Assembly (NCBI GenBank): GCA_030431255.1
Contig: JAUIJL010000022.1
Coordinates: 1 to 64,000, forward strand
Source: Thermoanaerobaculia bacterium
Lineage (GTDB): Bacteria > Acidobacteriota > Thermoanaerobaculia > Multivoradales > J023
Direction: 5' to 3'
Length of the DNA stretch: 64,000 nt
Below the pieces are notes generated by a model, which was not told the origin of the DNA, ran no database searches, and worked only from the letters and a program-made list of their open reading frames with translations. The number at the start of each line of letters is the position of its first letter. Position 1 is the stretch's first letter. Position numbers and translations under genes: made by a program. Below are positions 8,968-17,596 of the stretch, one piece after another.

Positions 8968-9543
8968 ATGATCTACAAAGACTCCGCCGAAGCCGCATCT
9001 GGAACACCCCGTATCTTCACGGTCGGGCATTCCAACAAGCCGGTGGAGCTGCTGATCGCCAAGCTCGAAGCCTTTCAGATTCGGGTCTTGGTCGACGTTC
9101 GCCGCTACCCGTCCTCGAAGCGCTATCCCCAATACAACCGTCCAGCCCTGGCAGTATCCCTTCAGCTCCAAGGTATCGCCTACATCCACGAAATCGATCT
9201 CGGAGGACATCGCGAGCCCACGCCGGTTTCCCCGAACGGCGGGCTCAAGAACCCGGGATTTCAGGGATACGCCGATCACATGGCCACCGAGGATTTCCGT
9301 CTCGCCTTCGAGCGAATCAAAGCCGCAGCCAAGAAAGTGCCCCTGGCCATCATGTGCGCCGAAGCGGACCCCGCCCACTGCCATCGGCTTTTCCTCAGCG
9401 ACGCCTTGACCGTCGACGGCTTCGAGGTCGTGCACGTGCTCAAACCCGACGAAACCCGGATCCACCGGCTCAGCCCGGAAGCCCGGATTGAGGACGGCGT
9501 GCTGACCTACCCGCTGGACGGCGGCCAAGGCTCTCTTTTCTAG
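8968..9543 (+). CDS. DUF488 family protein
   Basis: A 191-residue DUF488 domain protein. Recognisable blocks are FTVGHSN near the start, LVDVRRYPSSKRYPQYN, EIDLGGHR and the Cys/His block CAEADPAHCHR near the C-terminus. The family is soluble and widespread, and its biochemical role is not established; some members sit with DNA-repair or antibiotic-response genes. The ATG at 8968 gives a normal-length domain; the open frame extends upstream into the antiporter gene but without similarity. The gene follows the antiporter stop by 17 bp on the same strand, so it is probably in the same transcript. Confidence 0.85.
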   Translation: MIYKDSAEAASGTPRIFTVGHSNKPVELLIAKLEAFQIRVLVDVRRYPSSKRYPQYNRPALAVSLQLQGIAYIHEIDLGGHREPTPVSPNGGLKNPGFQGYADHMATEDFRLAFERIKAAAKKVPLAIMCAEADPAHCHRLFLSDALTVDGFEVVHVLKPDETRIHRLSPEARIEDGVLTYPLDGGQGSLF

Positions 9544-9567
9544 CGAGGTCCTCTTTCGATACCGCGG

Positions 9568-10581
9568 TCATACCTCCGATTTCGGCAAACGCACCGTCAG
9601 GGCGGCGCCGGTGGGCTCGCGATTGCTCGCCGACACGGAGCCTTCGTGGCGCTCGACGATCTCTTTGACGATCGCCAGGCCGAGCCCGGAGCCGGGGAAG
9701 GATTCGGTGAGGTTGCCGCGATAGAAACGGTCGAAGACCATCTCCAGATCCGAGGCTGGGAAGCCCGGGCCGTCGTCCTGGACCCGCAGCTCGAAATGGG
9801 AAGGCGTCTCGGCCAATGAAACCCAGACGGTGCAGCCCCCGGGCACGTAGCGCACGGCGTTGGTCAGCAGGTTTTCCAACACTTGCTCCATGCGGCGTCC
9901 GTCCGCCTCGACCCAAGCGGAGCCCAGGATGCCGTCGTCGATCAGGCGCAGGTCGACCTTCGAAAATTTGGGTTGGAAGCGCTCCAAAATATGACGACAC
10001 AGCGCGGCCCAATCCAAGAGCTCCGTGCGCAAGCGGATCTTGCCGGACTCCAGCCGCACCATCTCGAAGAGATCCTCGATCAGCAGCTCCATGCGCCGAG
10101 ATTCTTCTTGGATATTGACCAAGAAGTCGCCTTGCTCGGCCTCGCTGATCGGCACATCCGGATCTTGGAGGGTTTCGGTATAACCCCGAATCGAAGTCAG
10201 AGGGGTGGCCAGCTCGTGGGTGATGTCGGCCAAAAGCCGCCAACGTTGGGTGTCGAGGGCTCGGACCCGCTCGCGGGCTTCGAGCAGAGATTCGGCCATG
10301 TGGTTGAGACCTTCCCCCAACCGACCCAGCTCGTCGTCCCCCGGATCCTCGATCCGCGCTTCCAGATCCCGGCGGGCCAGTCGGCGGGCGAGGCTTTCGA
10401 AGCCGCGGATTCGCCGAGCCAAAAAGGCGAGCCAAACCCAAGCACAGCCGAGGCACGCCAGGGCGACTCCCCAAGGGGGCAAGAACAACGCCGTGGCAAA
10501 AGCGGGCACCAACGCCGACAGCAGGCTCAAATACAGGCTCCAGGCGGGGCGTCGCGAGGTTTCAACGCCGGAAGCGCTCAT
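9568..10581 (-). CDS. Two-component sensor histidine kinase
   Basis: A 337-residue membrane histidine kinase. Two hydrophobic segments (about 15-33 and 36-55) are separated by only a few residues, so there is almost no periplasmic sensor and the stimulus is probably membrane-linked or intracellular. A HAMP-like region follows (55-108), then the phosphoacceptor His122 in DITHELATPL, and an HATPase domain with N box (LENLLTNAVRY), G1 (DDGPGF), F box (FDRFYRG) and G2 (GSGLGLAI). The gene overlaps the upstream response-regulator gene by 4 bp (ATGA), so the two are translationally coupled partners. Confidence 0.94.
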   Translation of the reverse strand: MSASGVETSRRPAWSLYLSLLSALVPAFATALFLPPWGVALACLGCAWVWLAFLARRIRGFESLARRLARRDLEARIEDPGDDELGRLGEGLNHMAESLLEARERVRALDTQRWRLLADITHELATPLTSIRGYTETLQDPDVPISEAEQGDFLVNIQEESRRMELLIEDLFEMVRLESGKIRLRTELLDWAALCRHILERFQPKFSKVDLRLIDDGILGSAWVEADGRRMEQVLENLLTNAVRYVPGGCTVWVSLAETPSHFELRVQDDGPGFPASDLEMVFDRFYRGNLTESFPGSGLGLAIVKEIVERHEGSVSASNREPTGAALTVRLPKSEV

Positions 10582-11294
10582 GGATCTTCACCCCCGCCCT
10601 CTGAATCCGGGTGCTCGTTGAATCGATAACCCGCACCCCAAACCGTCTGTAAATAGCGAGGCGAGGAAGGCTCCGGCTCCAATTTGCGACGGAGCCGGCT
10701 GACCAAGCTGTCGATGGAGCGCTCGTCCACCACCCGCCCTTCGCCCCAAACTTGATCCATCAACGCCTCGCGGCTGAACACACGTCCGGGACGGGCGGCG
10801 AGGAAGGCCAGCAGATCGAATTCCAGGGTGGTGACCTCCACCTCTTGGTTCTTGAGGGTGACCCGCCGTCGCGCGCCGTCGATCTCCAGCTCTCCCCGTC
10901 GCAGGATTTGCTCGTCACCGACCGTGGCGCCGGACGATCGACGGAGCAAGGCGCGCACCCTGGCCACCAGCTCGCGGGTTCCGAAGGGTTTGGTGAGATA
11001 GTCGTCGGCGCCGATCTCAAAACCCAGGACTTTGTCGGTTTCCGTATTGCGGGCGGTCAACAACAGCACCGGCGTGGCATGGCGACGGCGCAAGCGCCGG
11101 AGCACCTCGAGGCCGTCCACACCCGGCAACATGACGTCGAGCACCACCAACGAAGGCGCGTGTTTCGACACCGCTTGCTCGGCTTCGTCCCCACGGAAAA
11201 CGGAAACCGTTTTGAAACCCGAGGCTTCCAAATTCTTGGCCACCAAGGCGGCGATACGCCGGTCGTCTTCGACGATCAAAACCGTTGGGCTCAT
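10578..11294 (-). CDS. OmpR-family response regulator
   Basis: A 238-residue transcriptional regulator. The receiver domain (1-120) has the acidic pair Glu9-Asp10-Asp11, phosphorylated Asp53 (VLDVMLPG), Thr80 and Lys102 (LTKPF). The winged-helix DNA-binding domain (about 135-232) has the usual R-x-x-LMD-x-VWG and ends RYLQTVWGAGYRF. GGAGG upstream supports the ATG. It is the cognate partner of the overlapping histidine kinase; its targets are unknown. Confidence 0.95.
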   Translation of the reverse strand: MSPTVLIVEDDRRIAALVAKNLEASGFKTVSVFRGDEAEQAVSKHAPSLVVLDVMLPGVDGLEVLRRLRRRHATPVLLLTARNTETDKVLGFEIGADDYLTKPFGTRELVARVRALLRRSSGATVGDEQILRRGELEIDGARRRVTLKNQEVEVTTLEFDLLAFLAARPGRVFSREALMDQVWGEGRVVDERSIDSLVSRLRRKLEPEPSSPRYLQTVWGAGYRFNEHPDSEGGGEDP

Positions 11295-11336
11295 GGGTTG
11301 GCTTCACCTCCAAACCGAGGGTGCGCAGGGACCGAT

Positions 11337-12203
11337 TCAGGCCTCTGCGAGGGTCGCGGCATGCAAGGCGTCGGCGAAACGCCCGGCGGCCGCCGGATCG
11401 TAGCGCAGATAGAGGGACGGCTCGATCAGCTCCACCTCCATCAAAAGCCAACGGCCCTGGTGACGCACGAAATCGATCCGGGCATAGAGGGGCGCCGGCT
11501 CGAGCGCGACCAAGACTTTCTTCCCTTCGACCAACAGCTCGTCGGGCGTCTCGATGGCTCGAATCGAACCCCCGAATTCCTCCTGAACCCGGAAATCGCC
11601 CTCCTTGGGGGACTTGAGAGTCGTGTGGCTGATGGAGCCGCCGAAGAAGAACATGGAGATCTCCCCTTCATCGACGATCGAGCGGATGAAGGGCTGGGCC
11701 ATCAGATCACGTCCCACGAAACGCTGAGAAATCTCTTCCAGGGTTTGACGCGAGGTGGAGGCCGAAATCCGATAGGTATCCCGAGCGCTGGCGCTGACCA
11801 AGGGTTTGACCACCAGCTCACCGAATCGCTGCCTCCACGCCTCGAGCTGTTGAATAGGTGCGCCGTTCGCCCAAACCGTCGGCACCACCGGCAGCCCTCG
11901 ATCCGCCAAATCCCGTAAATAGGTCTTGGTGAGATTCCACCGGATCAGCTCCAGGGGATTTTCGAGCCGGGTCCCGGAGCGATCGATGGCTTCTAGAGCC
12001 TTCAAAAAACCCTCGGGATCGTCCGTGTAGTCCCACGTGGTGCGCACGACCACGAGCTCGAAAGCACCCCAATCCACGCCGGTAGCGCGCCACGGCAGGC
12101 TCTCCACGCGCCAGCCGAGCCGCTCCAGCGGCCCGTTCAGCAAATCGTCGTCGAAGATATATCCCTCTAGATTTTCCGTGGTCAAAAAAGCGCAGGTGGG
12201 CAT
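11337..12203 (-). CDS. ATP-grasp enzyme (glutathione-synthetase / RimK-like fold)
   Basis: A 288-residue ATP-grasp ligase-type protein. An N-terminal pre-ATP-grasp region contains RTTWDY (near 54-59), followed by a lysine-rich nucleotide-binding region (LVVKPLVSASARDTYR) and the metal-binding end (RWLLMEVELIEPSLYL). This pattern resembles the group containing the cycloserine synthetase DcsG and uncharacterised glutathione-synthetase-like proteins, which join a carboxylate to an amine or thiol using ATP. The substrate cannot be told. A GGAGG lies in the 3' end of the upstream PIG-L gene with only 6 bp between the two genes, so they are likely one operon. Confidence 0.82.
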   Translation of the reverse strand: MPTCAFLTTENLEGYIFDDDLLNGPLERLGWRVESLPWRATGVDWGAFELVVVRTTWDYTDDPEGFLKALEAIDRSGTRLENPLELIRWNLTKTYLRDLADRGLPVVPTVWANGAPIQQLEAWRQRFGELVVKPLVSASARDTYRISASTSRQTLEEISQRFVGRDLMAQPFIRSIVDEGEISMFFFGGSISHTTLKSPKEGDFRVQEEFGGSIRAIETPDELLVEGKKVLVALEPAPLYARIDFVRHQGRWLLMEVELIEPSLYLRYDPAAAGRFADALHAATLAEA

Positions 12204-12209
12204 GGACGA

Positions 12210-14966
12210 TCAGCCTCCAGAACGGCGGGACAACAAGTTGACGAAGAGACGATAAGCGCCTGGCACCCCAGCGGGGAGCTGTCGAAAGAAGGCTAGGCCG
12301 GTGTAGATGTACCGGCCCTGCCCCAGCTCGGCCACCAGCAAAACCCCTCTCTTCTCTTCCCCTCCCGGGTCGCCGATCGGGTCGGACATGGCCAAGAGCG
12401 GGGTCCATTCCGGACCCCAGGTGCCGGCGAAGTAGAGACCCCGCTCCTGCACCCAGCCCTGCCAATCCGCCTCCGCAATGGCGTTGGGGGATCGCAGCAA
12501 GGGATGACTCGCGTCCAAAAGACGCACCTCCGCGGTTTCGTCTGTCACCCGATCGTGGGGACGTCGGATGTCGAGCTCGAAGGGGGCGAATCCCCCTTGG
12601 ACGAATTGGTACTGCTGGTATTGCACCAACACCGTGCCCCCCGAACGGGCAAATGCCAACAACCGATCGTTGGCTTTGGCCAGGGTCGGCTCGATTTCAA
12701 ACGCGCGGCTGCCGATGACCACCGCGTCGAACCGCTGCAAGTCTTCGAGCAGCAGCTGCTCCGCGGTGACCAGCTCCAAGGGCAGGCCGATCTCCAACAA
12801 CATCTCGGGCACCCGATCCGACGCGCCGCGCACATAGGCCACCCGCCGCAGCTCGGGCAAACGAATCGGCGCTGCGCGGACGGTCACCCTGGCCGTGCGC
12901 GGTAGCGCGGTTGGACGGATGTGCTCGTATTCAATCCGTTGCAGGGAACGTCCCTCGGAGCCGTCGACGGAGATCGACAGCGGATAAGTGCCTGGCACCA
13001 AATCCGACGGCGGTTGGACCCGGAGCTCCAACCCCATGCGTTGCCCGCGGGGACCGTTGAGCTCGAAGGGCACGGGCGCCGGCGCGGTCCAACCCGGAGG
13101 GGTCTGCACCTTCAGATGACCGCTCATCCCGGCCTCTTGATGGCGGACGAGATCCACTTTCAGAAGGATCGTGTCGACCGCTTTGCCGGCGGCCACGGGT
13201 CGAACCACGAGCTTGCGATCCAGGCTAACTTCCAGGGGAGGCACCACCTGCAAGGGTCGGCGGACCTCGCCCAAGGCCTGATCCCGGTAGCGAAATACGA
13301 CTTCCCGATGCCACTCCATGGGAGCGCCCTCCAGGACACCGCGAAAGCGCAGGCTCAAGGGCGGCGGCCCAAAGGGTCGGGTATGTAGGCCGAGCTGGTC
13401 TTCCGGCCAGTGGTAGAGGTCGCCGTTTTTGGGCTCAAGGAGAAAATAGGGCACCGACAGCTCGGCGGACTCCGCCACTCGCACCGTCAAGATGCTTTCG
13501 TCCGTCACCTCGACCTTGAACCGTCCCTCGGCGGGCTCCGCGGGTCGCCTCGACACGATCTGCCAGCCATCCGAGTCCGGCAGCTCGGGACCCAGTAGCT
13601 CGACTTGCAGGTCCTCGACCTCGAATCCTCCGCTGCTCCAAAATAGGGAGCGGACATCGATGGTTTCTCCCGGCACTAAGCGATCCCGATCGGTGACGAC
13701 ATCGACCACAAATCCCGCCGCCGCCGACAGACCTCGGCGAGCCACGGCCAGCTTTTCGCTCACGAGCTCGTGCACCATGGCCCGGCGCTCTTCGAGATCG
13801 GCGTCTCCCGGAGCGACGGCACCTGCGGCGGTTTGGTCGCGCAGACGGCTCAAGAGGCCGACGATTTCCACCAAAGCCGGCACGGCGGTCTCCAGGCGAG
13901 CCGCCACCAGAGTGGACCGGGCTTCAACAGCCAGCTTCGAGACTCGCCCTAAGCCTTCTTCCACCACCAGGCCCAGCTCTCGACCTTCGGAGCTTTCGAG
14001 CAGAGGCGCGGCGATGGCCGCTAGGCGGGTGTCGGATTCACCGAATAGGTCGGTGGGCGGCTCGCCCGAGATCCCGCCCTGCCAAATCAAGCCGGCGACC
14101 GCGTCGCCCGGGGGCTGCTCGAATCCCATATCTTGGCAACGGTGACGGCTGCGGCTCTCGAGCGCCGTTTGGAACGTGGAGCGGCCGGTGATCGGATCCA
14201 CCCTGCCGAGATCGAGCTCCAAGGTCGCGGCGGTGGGATTCCACCAGCTCGCCCGATAGAAGCTGTCCGCCCGCCAGGGCAAGGACGGATCCTCGGACAT
14301 TTCCTGAAACAGCTGCTCCGCCACCACCGCCGACGCCTGATGCTGACCGTGACCGGCTCGCGCGGTGGGTGGAAAGACCGCCACCACCACTTGAGGTTTG
14401 AACCGCCTGAACACTTTCCGCGCGTCCTGCATGAGGATGTTTCGGGGCCAACGCTCGAAGGTCTCGTCCAAGGATCGGGTGTAGCCGAAATCAAAGGCGC
14501 GGGTGAAATATTGTCGGGCGCCGTCGACCCGGCGAGCGGATTCGAGCTCCCGGGAGCGCAACAACCCCAAACCCTCGCCCAGCTCGGAGCCGATCAGATT
14601 CTGGCCGCCATCGCCCCGGGAGAGCGACAAATAGGCGGCCTCGCCCCCCAGGGAGGCCACGTGGGCGAGCACAAAGGTGTCTTCGTCGTCCGGGTGGGCG
14701 GCGATCATCAGCAATCGACGATGGCTCGACAGCCGAGACAGGGCGCGATCGACCGCCCGAATGCCGCCGGTGCTCGCGGAGCTCAGCGCATCCAAATCCG
14801 ATGGTGTCTCCAAGTCCGATGGAAGCTCGAGTTTATCGCCGACCGAAGGGCCGGCAGCTAAAGCCGGAGAAGCAACGCCCGGTAGCCATAAGCCGAGGAT
14901 CGAAATCCCAGCGAGAGCGGCTAGGAAGGGTCGAAACAAGTGGGTTTGTAACCAGAATGGGTGCAT
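12210..14966 (-). CDS. Secreted PIG-L family deacetylase, large multidomain
   Basis: A 918-residue exported protein with a hydrophobic leader at about 15-38. The PIG-L/LmbE deacetylase domain (about 80-290) shows the zinc motif AHPDDE (90-95) and a second His pair, GHGQH (205-209). PIG-L enzymes remove N-acetyl groups from amino-sugar conjugates. The remaining 600 residues look like beta-sandwich modules followed by a class-I glutamine-amidotransferase-like Rossmann region near 720-900 (FDAVVIGSRAFE, SGGTVLVQYQQ), an architecture seen in secreted PIG-L proteins. The substrate is unknown. TAGAAT lies 6 nt before the ATG and no ribosome-binding site is seen, so the mRNA may be leaderless. Two VPG(T/A)Y spots coincide with GGTGCCAGGC(A/G)CTTAT repeat cores. 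Confidence 0.85.
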   Translation of the reverse strand: MHPFWLQTHLFRPFLAALAGISILGLWLPGVASPALAAGPSVGDKLELPSDLETPSDLDALSSASTGGIRAVDRALSRLSSHRRLLMIAAHPDDEDTFVLAHVASLGGEAAYLSLSRGDGGQNLIGSELGEGLGLLRSRELESARRVDGARQYFTRAFDFGYTRSLDETFERWPRNILMQDARKVFRRFKPQVVVAVFPPTARAGHGQHQASAVVAEQLFQEMSEDPSLPWRADSFYRASWWNPTAATLELDLGRVDPITGRSTFQTALESRSRHRCQDMGFEQPPGDAVAGLIWQGGISGEPPTDLFGESDTRLAAIAAPLLESSEGRELGLVVEEGLGRVSKLAVEARSTLVAARLETAVPALVEIVGLLSRLRDQTAAGAVAPGDADLEERRAMVHELVSEKLAVARRGLSAAAGFVVDVVTDRDRLVPGETIDVRSLFWSSGGFEVEDLQVELLGPELPDSDGWQIVSRRPAEPAEGRFKVEVTDESILTVRVAESAELSVPYFLLEPKNGDLYHWPEDQLGLHTRPFGPPPLSLRFRGVLEGAPMEWHREVVFRYRDQALGEVRRPLQVVPPLEVSLDRKLVVRPVAAGKAVDTILLKVDLVRHQEAGMSGHLKVQTPPGWTAPAPVPFELNGPRGQRMGLELRVQPPSDLVPGTYPLSISVDGSEGRSLQRIEYEHIRPTALPRTARVTVRAAPIRLPELRRVAYVRGASDRVPEMLLEIGLPLELVTAEQLLLEDLQRFDAVVIGSRAFEIEPTLAKANDRLLAFARSGGTVLVQYQQYQFVQGGFAPFELDIRRPHDRVTDETAEVRLLDASHPLLRSPNAIAEADWQGWVQERGLYFAGTWGPEWTPLLAMSDPIGDPGGEEKRGVLLVAELGQGRYIYTGLAFFRQLPAGVPGAYRLFVNLLSRRSGG
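12256..12267. repeat. GGTGCCAGGCGC repeat core inside the PIG-L gene
   Basis: This one-mismatch copy of the palindrome is read on the minus strand as VPGAY. It could be an ordinary coding coincidence. Confidence 0.4.
12989..13000. repeat. GGTGCCAGGCAC repeat core inside the PIG-L gene
   Basis: This perfect copy of the palindrome is read as VPGTY and shares the flanking CTTAT with the copy at 12256. VPGTY also occurs naturally in beta-sandwich domains, so domestication versus coincidence is open. Confidence 0.45.
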
Positions 14967-14972
14967 GGCGCG

Positions 14973-14978
14973 ATTCTA
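14973..14978 (-). promoter_or_regulatory. TAGAAT -10 box 6 nt before the PIG-L start codon
   Basis: On the minus strand, TAGAAT is separated from the ATG at 14966 by CGCGCC. A transcript starting 6-7 nt after this box would begin at the start codon. Confidence 0.45.
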
Positions 14979-15099
14979 CGCCCGACTTCCCAACCGTGCT
15001 ATCCTCCAGCCATAGTCCACTCGCCGGGAGGGACCAGAGGGCCCCGGATGGAGAACCGTTCCACCACCCTCCGCACGGCGAAGCGTGAGGTTTGCTGAG

Positions 15100-15663
15100 A
15101 TGACCGATCAAGTGCACGACGGCTGGTATTGCGCCGATGCAGATGCACAAGGCTTTGTTTCCTACGACTATATTCGCCGCGAAGCCAACCGGCTGAGCCT
15201 GGAGGACTTCGAAAGGAGCTTTCCGGTTCCTGCCCTCATGGTGGTTTACCGCGGCGTCGACCAAGCCGAAAGCGAAGGCATGGATCCGGGACAGTCCGGC
15301 GTCCAGCTACTGACCATGTCGGTGAAAAGCGCCTCGATATTGCGCTATTTGAGCCGCGTCGCCTTCGTGTGCAAACGGCCGGGCAATCCTTACGCGCACC
15401 TTATTTCCGTCGGCCGATCCGCCAACAACGACATCAGTGTGGGTGTCGATTCGGTCTCCAAAGTGCACGGATATTTGGTGCGGGAAGACGGTCGGTGGCG
15501 ATTTACCGATCACGGCTCCACCAACGGCTCGCGCATCAACGGCCATGATTTGGTGCCGAAAGAAAAGTACACCCTCAAAGATCGTGACGTCCTGCAGCTC
15601 GGCCTCGAGGTGATGTTCGAGTTCATGGACCCCGCCTCCCTCTATCGCAAAGCTCGTTCCTGA
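15100..15663 (+). CDS. FHA-domain protein
   Basis: A 187-residue soluble protein with a C-terminal forkhead-associated domain at about 100-180: GRSANND, SKVHGYL and GSTNGSRING are the phosphothreonine-recognition loops. The N-terminal 95 residues are unassigned. FHA domains bind phosphothreonine, so it is a plausible target or adaptor for the Ser/Thr kinases encoded elsewhere in this window. ATG at 15100 is preferred to an in-frame GTG at 15085; neither has a strong ribosome-binding site. It is divergent from the PIG-L gene. Confidence 0.85.
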   Translation: MTDQVHDGWYCADADAQGFVSYDYIRREANRLSLEDFERSFPVPALMVVYRGVDQAESEGMDPGQSGVQLLTMSVKSASILRYLSRVAFVCKRPGNPYAHLISVGRSANNDISVGVDSVSKVHGYLVREDGRWRFTDHGSTNGSRINGHDLVPKEKYTLKDRDVLQLGLEVMFEFMDPASLYRKARS

Positions 15664-15849
15664 CCAGCCCCCCCTCGACCGCAATCAGCCCTAACCTCCC
15701 GCCTTCGGCCGTTCCCTGCTCGGGGCTCTGGGTCCAGCAGAGGAATGGCAACAACTTTGGTGTAGAATACAGGGCATATATTCGCTACGGGACATCGCGG
15801 ACCGACGATTTCGCGAAACCCGAGCGGACGGGCCGAGGGGGAGGATCCG

Positions 15850-16029
15850 ATGCCACAGCTCCATTTTTACGTTCCGCGTGAAATCGCCGAAGAAATCAAA
15901 CGTCGGGCCGAGCTGCGCGGCATCACGCTATCCCGCTATGTGGCCGAGCTGGTCCAACAAGAGATGGGTAGTGGCTGGCCCGAAGGATGGTTTGACGAGG
16001 TGGCCGGCGGCTGGAACGAGCCGAGCTGA
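15850..16029 (+). CDS. Small antitoxin-like protein, VapB partner of the PIN toxin
   Basis: A 59-residue open frame whose product begins MPQLHFYVPREIAEEI, with RAELRGITLSRYVAELV next: a short strand followed by two helices, as in ribbon-helix-helix antitoxins. A strong GGGGGAGG precedes the ATG by a normal spacing. It ends 11 bp before the PIN-domain gene, the classic antitoxin-first order. The Trp-rich C-terminus (GWPEGWFDEVAGGW) is likely the toxin-binding tail. It would neutralise the toxin and autorepress the promoter; this is inferred from position and fold, as the sequence itself is too short for sure assignment. Confidence 0.75.
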   Translation: MPQLHFYVPREIAEEIKRRAELRGITLSRYVAELVQQEMGSGWPEGWFDEVAGGWNEPS

Positions 16030-16040
16030 GGAAGACTCCC

Positions 16041-16436
16041 ATGTACTTACTCGACTCCGGAAGCTGCTTTGCCCTGCTCAAAGGCTCAGAGCCGATTCAA
16101 TACCGCCTCTCCAACCAAGAGCCGGCCGGGGTTCGGCTCTCCGCTCTGGTCAAGGCCGAGCTGCTGGAAGCCGCCCGCGCCGCGGACGACGTCGCTCATC
16201 ATCTCGAGCTCTTGCAGCGCTTTTTCGAGCCGTTCGGCAGCCTGGTTTTCGATGATCGGTGTGCGGAACAATACGCTGTGTTGATGGCCCAGCAACCCCC
16301 TGACTCCGGCCTCAGCGCCACGGACCTGATGGTCGCGGCCACCGCCCTGGCCCACGACTTGACGTTGGTCACCCCGAGATCCGGGGAATTCTCCACCGTC
16401 GCCGGTCTGCCGGTAGAGGATTGGACCCGAGACTGA
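16041..16436 (+). CDS. PIN-domain ribonuclease toxin (VapC-like)
   Basis: A 131-residue PIN domain. It has the expected acidic residues Asp5 (YLLDSGS), Glu40 (VKAELLEAAR) and Asp95 (SATDLMVAATAL), the C-terminal LTLVT, and the terminal VEDW signature of the FitB/VapC group. Two usual residues differ: the Asn after the first Asp is Ser6, and the VTRN asparagine is replaced in VTPRSGEF. VapC toxins cut tRNA or rRNA; catalysis may be weakened here. It forms a module with the antitoxin-like gene just upstream, preceded by GAGGAAG. Confidence 0.85.
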   Translation: MYLLDSGSCFALLKGSEPIQYRLSNQEPAGVRLSALVKAELLEAARAADDVAHHLELLQRFFEPFGSLVFDDRCAEQYAVLMAQQPPDSGLSATDLMVAATALAHDLTLVTPRSGEFSTVAGLPVEDWTRD

Positions 16437-16505
16437 TCCCCGGCTGCCGGCCGAATACGCCGGCGGCCTTCCTGAAACTTTCATTGAGCTTCGAGGACTT
16501 CAGAT

Positions 16506-17024
16506 ATGCGCGCACAGAAAACGAATCGAGCCGTCGGTACCAAAATCCCCCAACATCTGCTGGCAGCCGCCATGATGCTCTGCTTTGCCTGGGCCGGCTC
16601 CTCGGCTCTGTGGGCCGAGGGCCCCACTTCCTACGGCGAAGGAGTGACCGAAGAGGGCAGCACCTCAATCGCCGAGATCTTGGCCAGCCCCGACGATTTT
16701 GAGGGCAAGGAAGTGCAAGTCGCCGGCAAGGTCACGGACGTCTGCCCGAAAAAAGGATGCTGGATGGAGCTGCGGGACGAAACCGATGCGTCCCTACGGG
16801 TGAAGGTGCAGGACGATGTGATCGTTTTTCCCGCCGACGCCAAGGGCAAGCTCGCCAAAGCCCGGGGCAAGGTGGAGATCCTGAACATGGACCGCGAGAA
16901 ATACCTGGGCTGGATGCAGCATTTGGCGGAGGAACGCGGTGAGACCTTCGACGAATCGACCCTGGGAGACGGGCCCTATCGCATCGTGCAGCTGGCCGGC
17001 TCGGGAGCCCAAATCAGCCACTAG
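16506..17024 (+). CDS. DUF4920 domain protein, exported
   Basis: A 172-residue protein with a cleavable signal (hydrophobic stretch about 18-36, ending ALWAEG). The DUF4920 domain follows, recognised by VAGKVTDVCPKKGCWM (the CPKKGCW box near 85) and REKYLGWMQHLAEERGE in the C-terminal half. The domain resembles small OB-fold proteins and the paired cysteines suggest a metal or redox role, but the function is unknown. Its last 11 bp overlap the convergent phosphatase gene. Confidence 0.85.
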   Translation: MRAQKTNRAVGTKIPQHLLAAAMMLCFAWAGSSALWAEGPTSYGEGVTEEGSTSIAEILASPDDFEGKEVQVAGKVTDVCPKKGCWMELRDETDASLRVKVQDDVIVFPADAKGKLAKARGKVEILNMDREKYLGWMQHLAEERGETFDESTLGDGPYRIVQLAGSGAQISH

Positions 17025-17508
17025 CCGTAGCGTCCGAGGCCAGCTCGATGATCCTGTCCAGGCCCTCGTCCAACAGCTGGTCGACCTCTCGGATCATTTG
17101 CTCGAAAAACGTTGCCGGCCCGCCGTACGGGTCGGCGATATCGCTCGTTTTGCCCGCCATCTCCGCCAATCGATGAACCCGTCCACAGGACGGTGGATGC
17201 AGGCGGCACAAGATGTCCACGTGGGTTTGCTCCATGCACAGCACCAGCGACGATGCCTCGAGCATCTGGGCGGTGGTGGCGCTGGAACGGCTCTCGGAGA
17301 TGTCGAGCCCTCGAGCGGCCATCCGGGCGGCGCTCTCCGCCGCCGGCGGCCACCCCTCCACCCCCATGGTGCCCGACGAGTGAACCTGCCAGCTCGACAG
17401 ACCGCGCCCTGCCAGCTTTTCGCGCAATAACGCTTCCACCACCGGCGATCGGCAGATATTGGCGGTACAAACCACCAAAATAGAACGGTTATATGGAGTA
17501 TCGCTCAT
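17014..17508 (-). CDS. Low-molecular-weight protein-tyrosine phosphatase
   Basis: A 164-residue LMW-PTP with the P-loop Cys14-x5-Arg20-Ser (CTANICRS, with Ala where Gly is usual) and the general acid Asp126 in DPYGG. In Gram-negative exopolysaccharide systems the homologue Wzb dephosphorylates the chain-length kinase Wzc; a Wzc-like kinase is encoded 9 kb away at 26251, so such a link is possible but not shown. It is the only gene on its strand between convergent and codirectional neighbours; the D-Ala-D-Ala carboxypeptidase gene lies upstream. Confidence 0.92.
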   Translation of the reverse strand: MSDTPYNRSILVVCTANICRSPVVEALLREKLAGRGLSSWQVHSSGTMGVEGWPPAAESAARMAARGLDISESRSSATTAQMLEASSLVLCMEQTHVDILCRLHPPSCGRVHRLAEMAGKTSDIADPYGGPATFFEQMIREVDQLLDEGLDRIIELASDATASG

Positions 17509-17596
17509 GGCTCAGACAGGCTCGGCCGGCTGCGACCGGGCAGGTCGCCGAGCGGTGTTCAGCTCCAAACATGTGGGAGTCCTCCGCAGAAGGATA

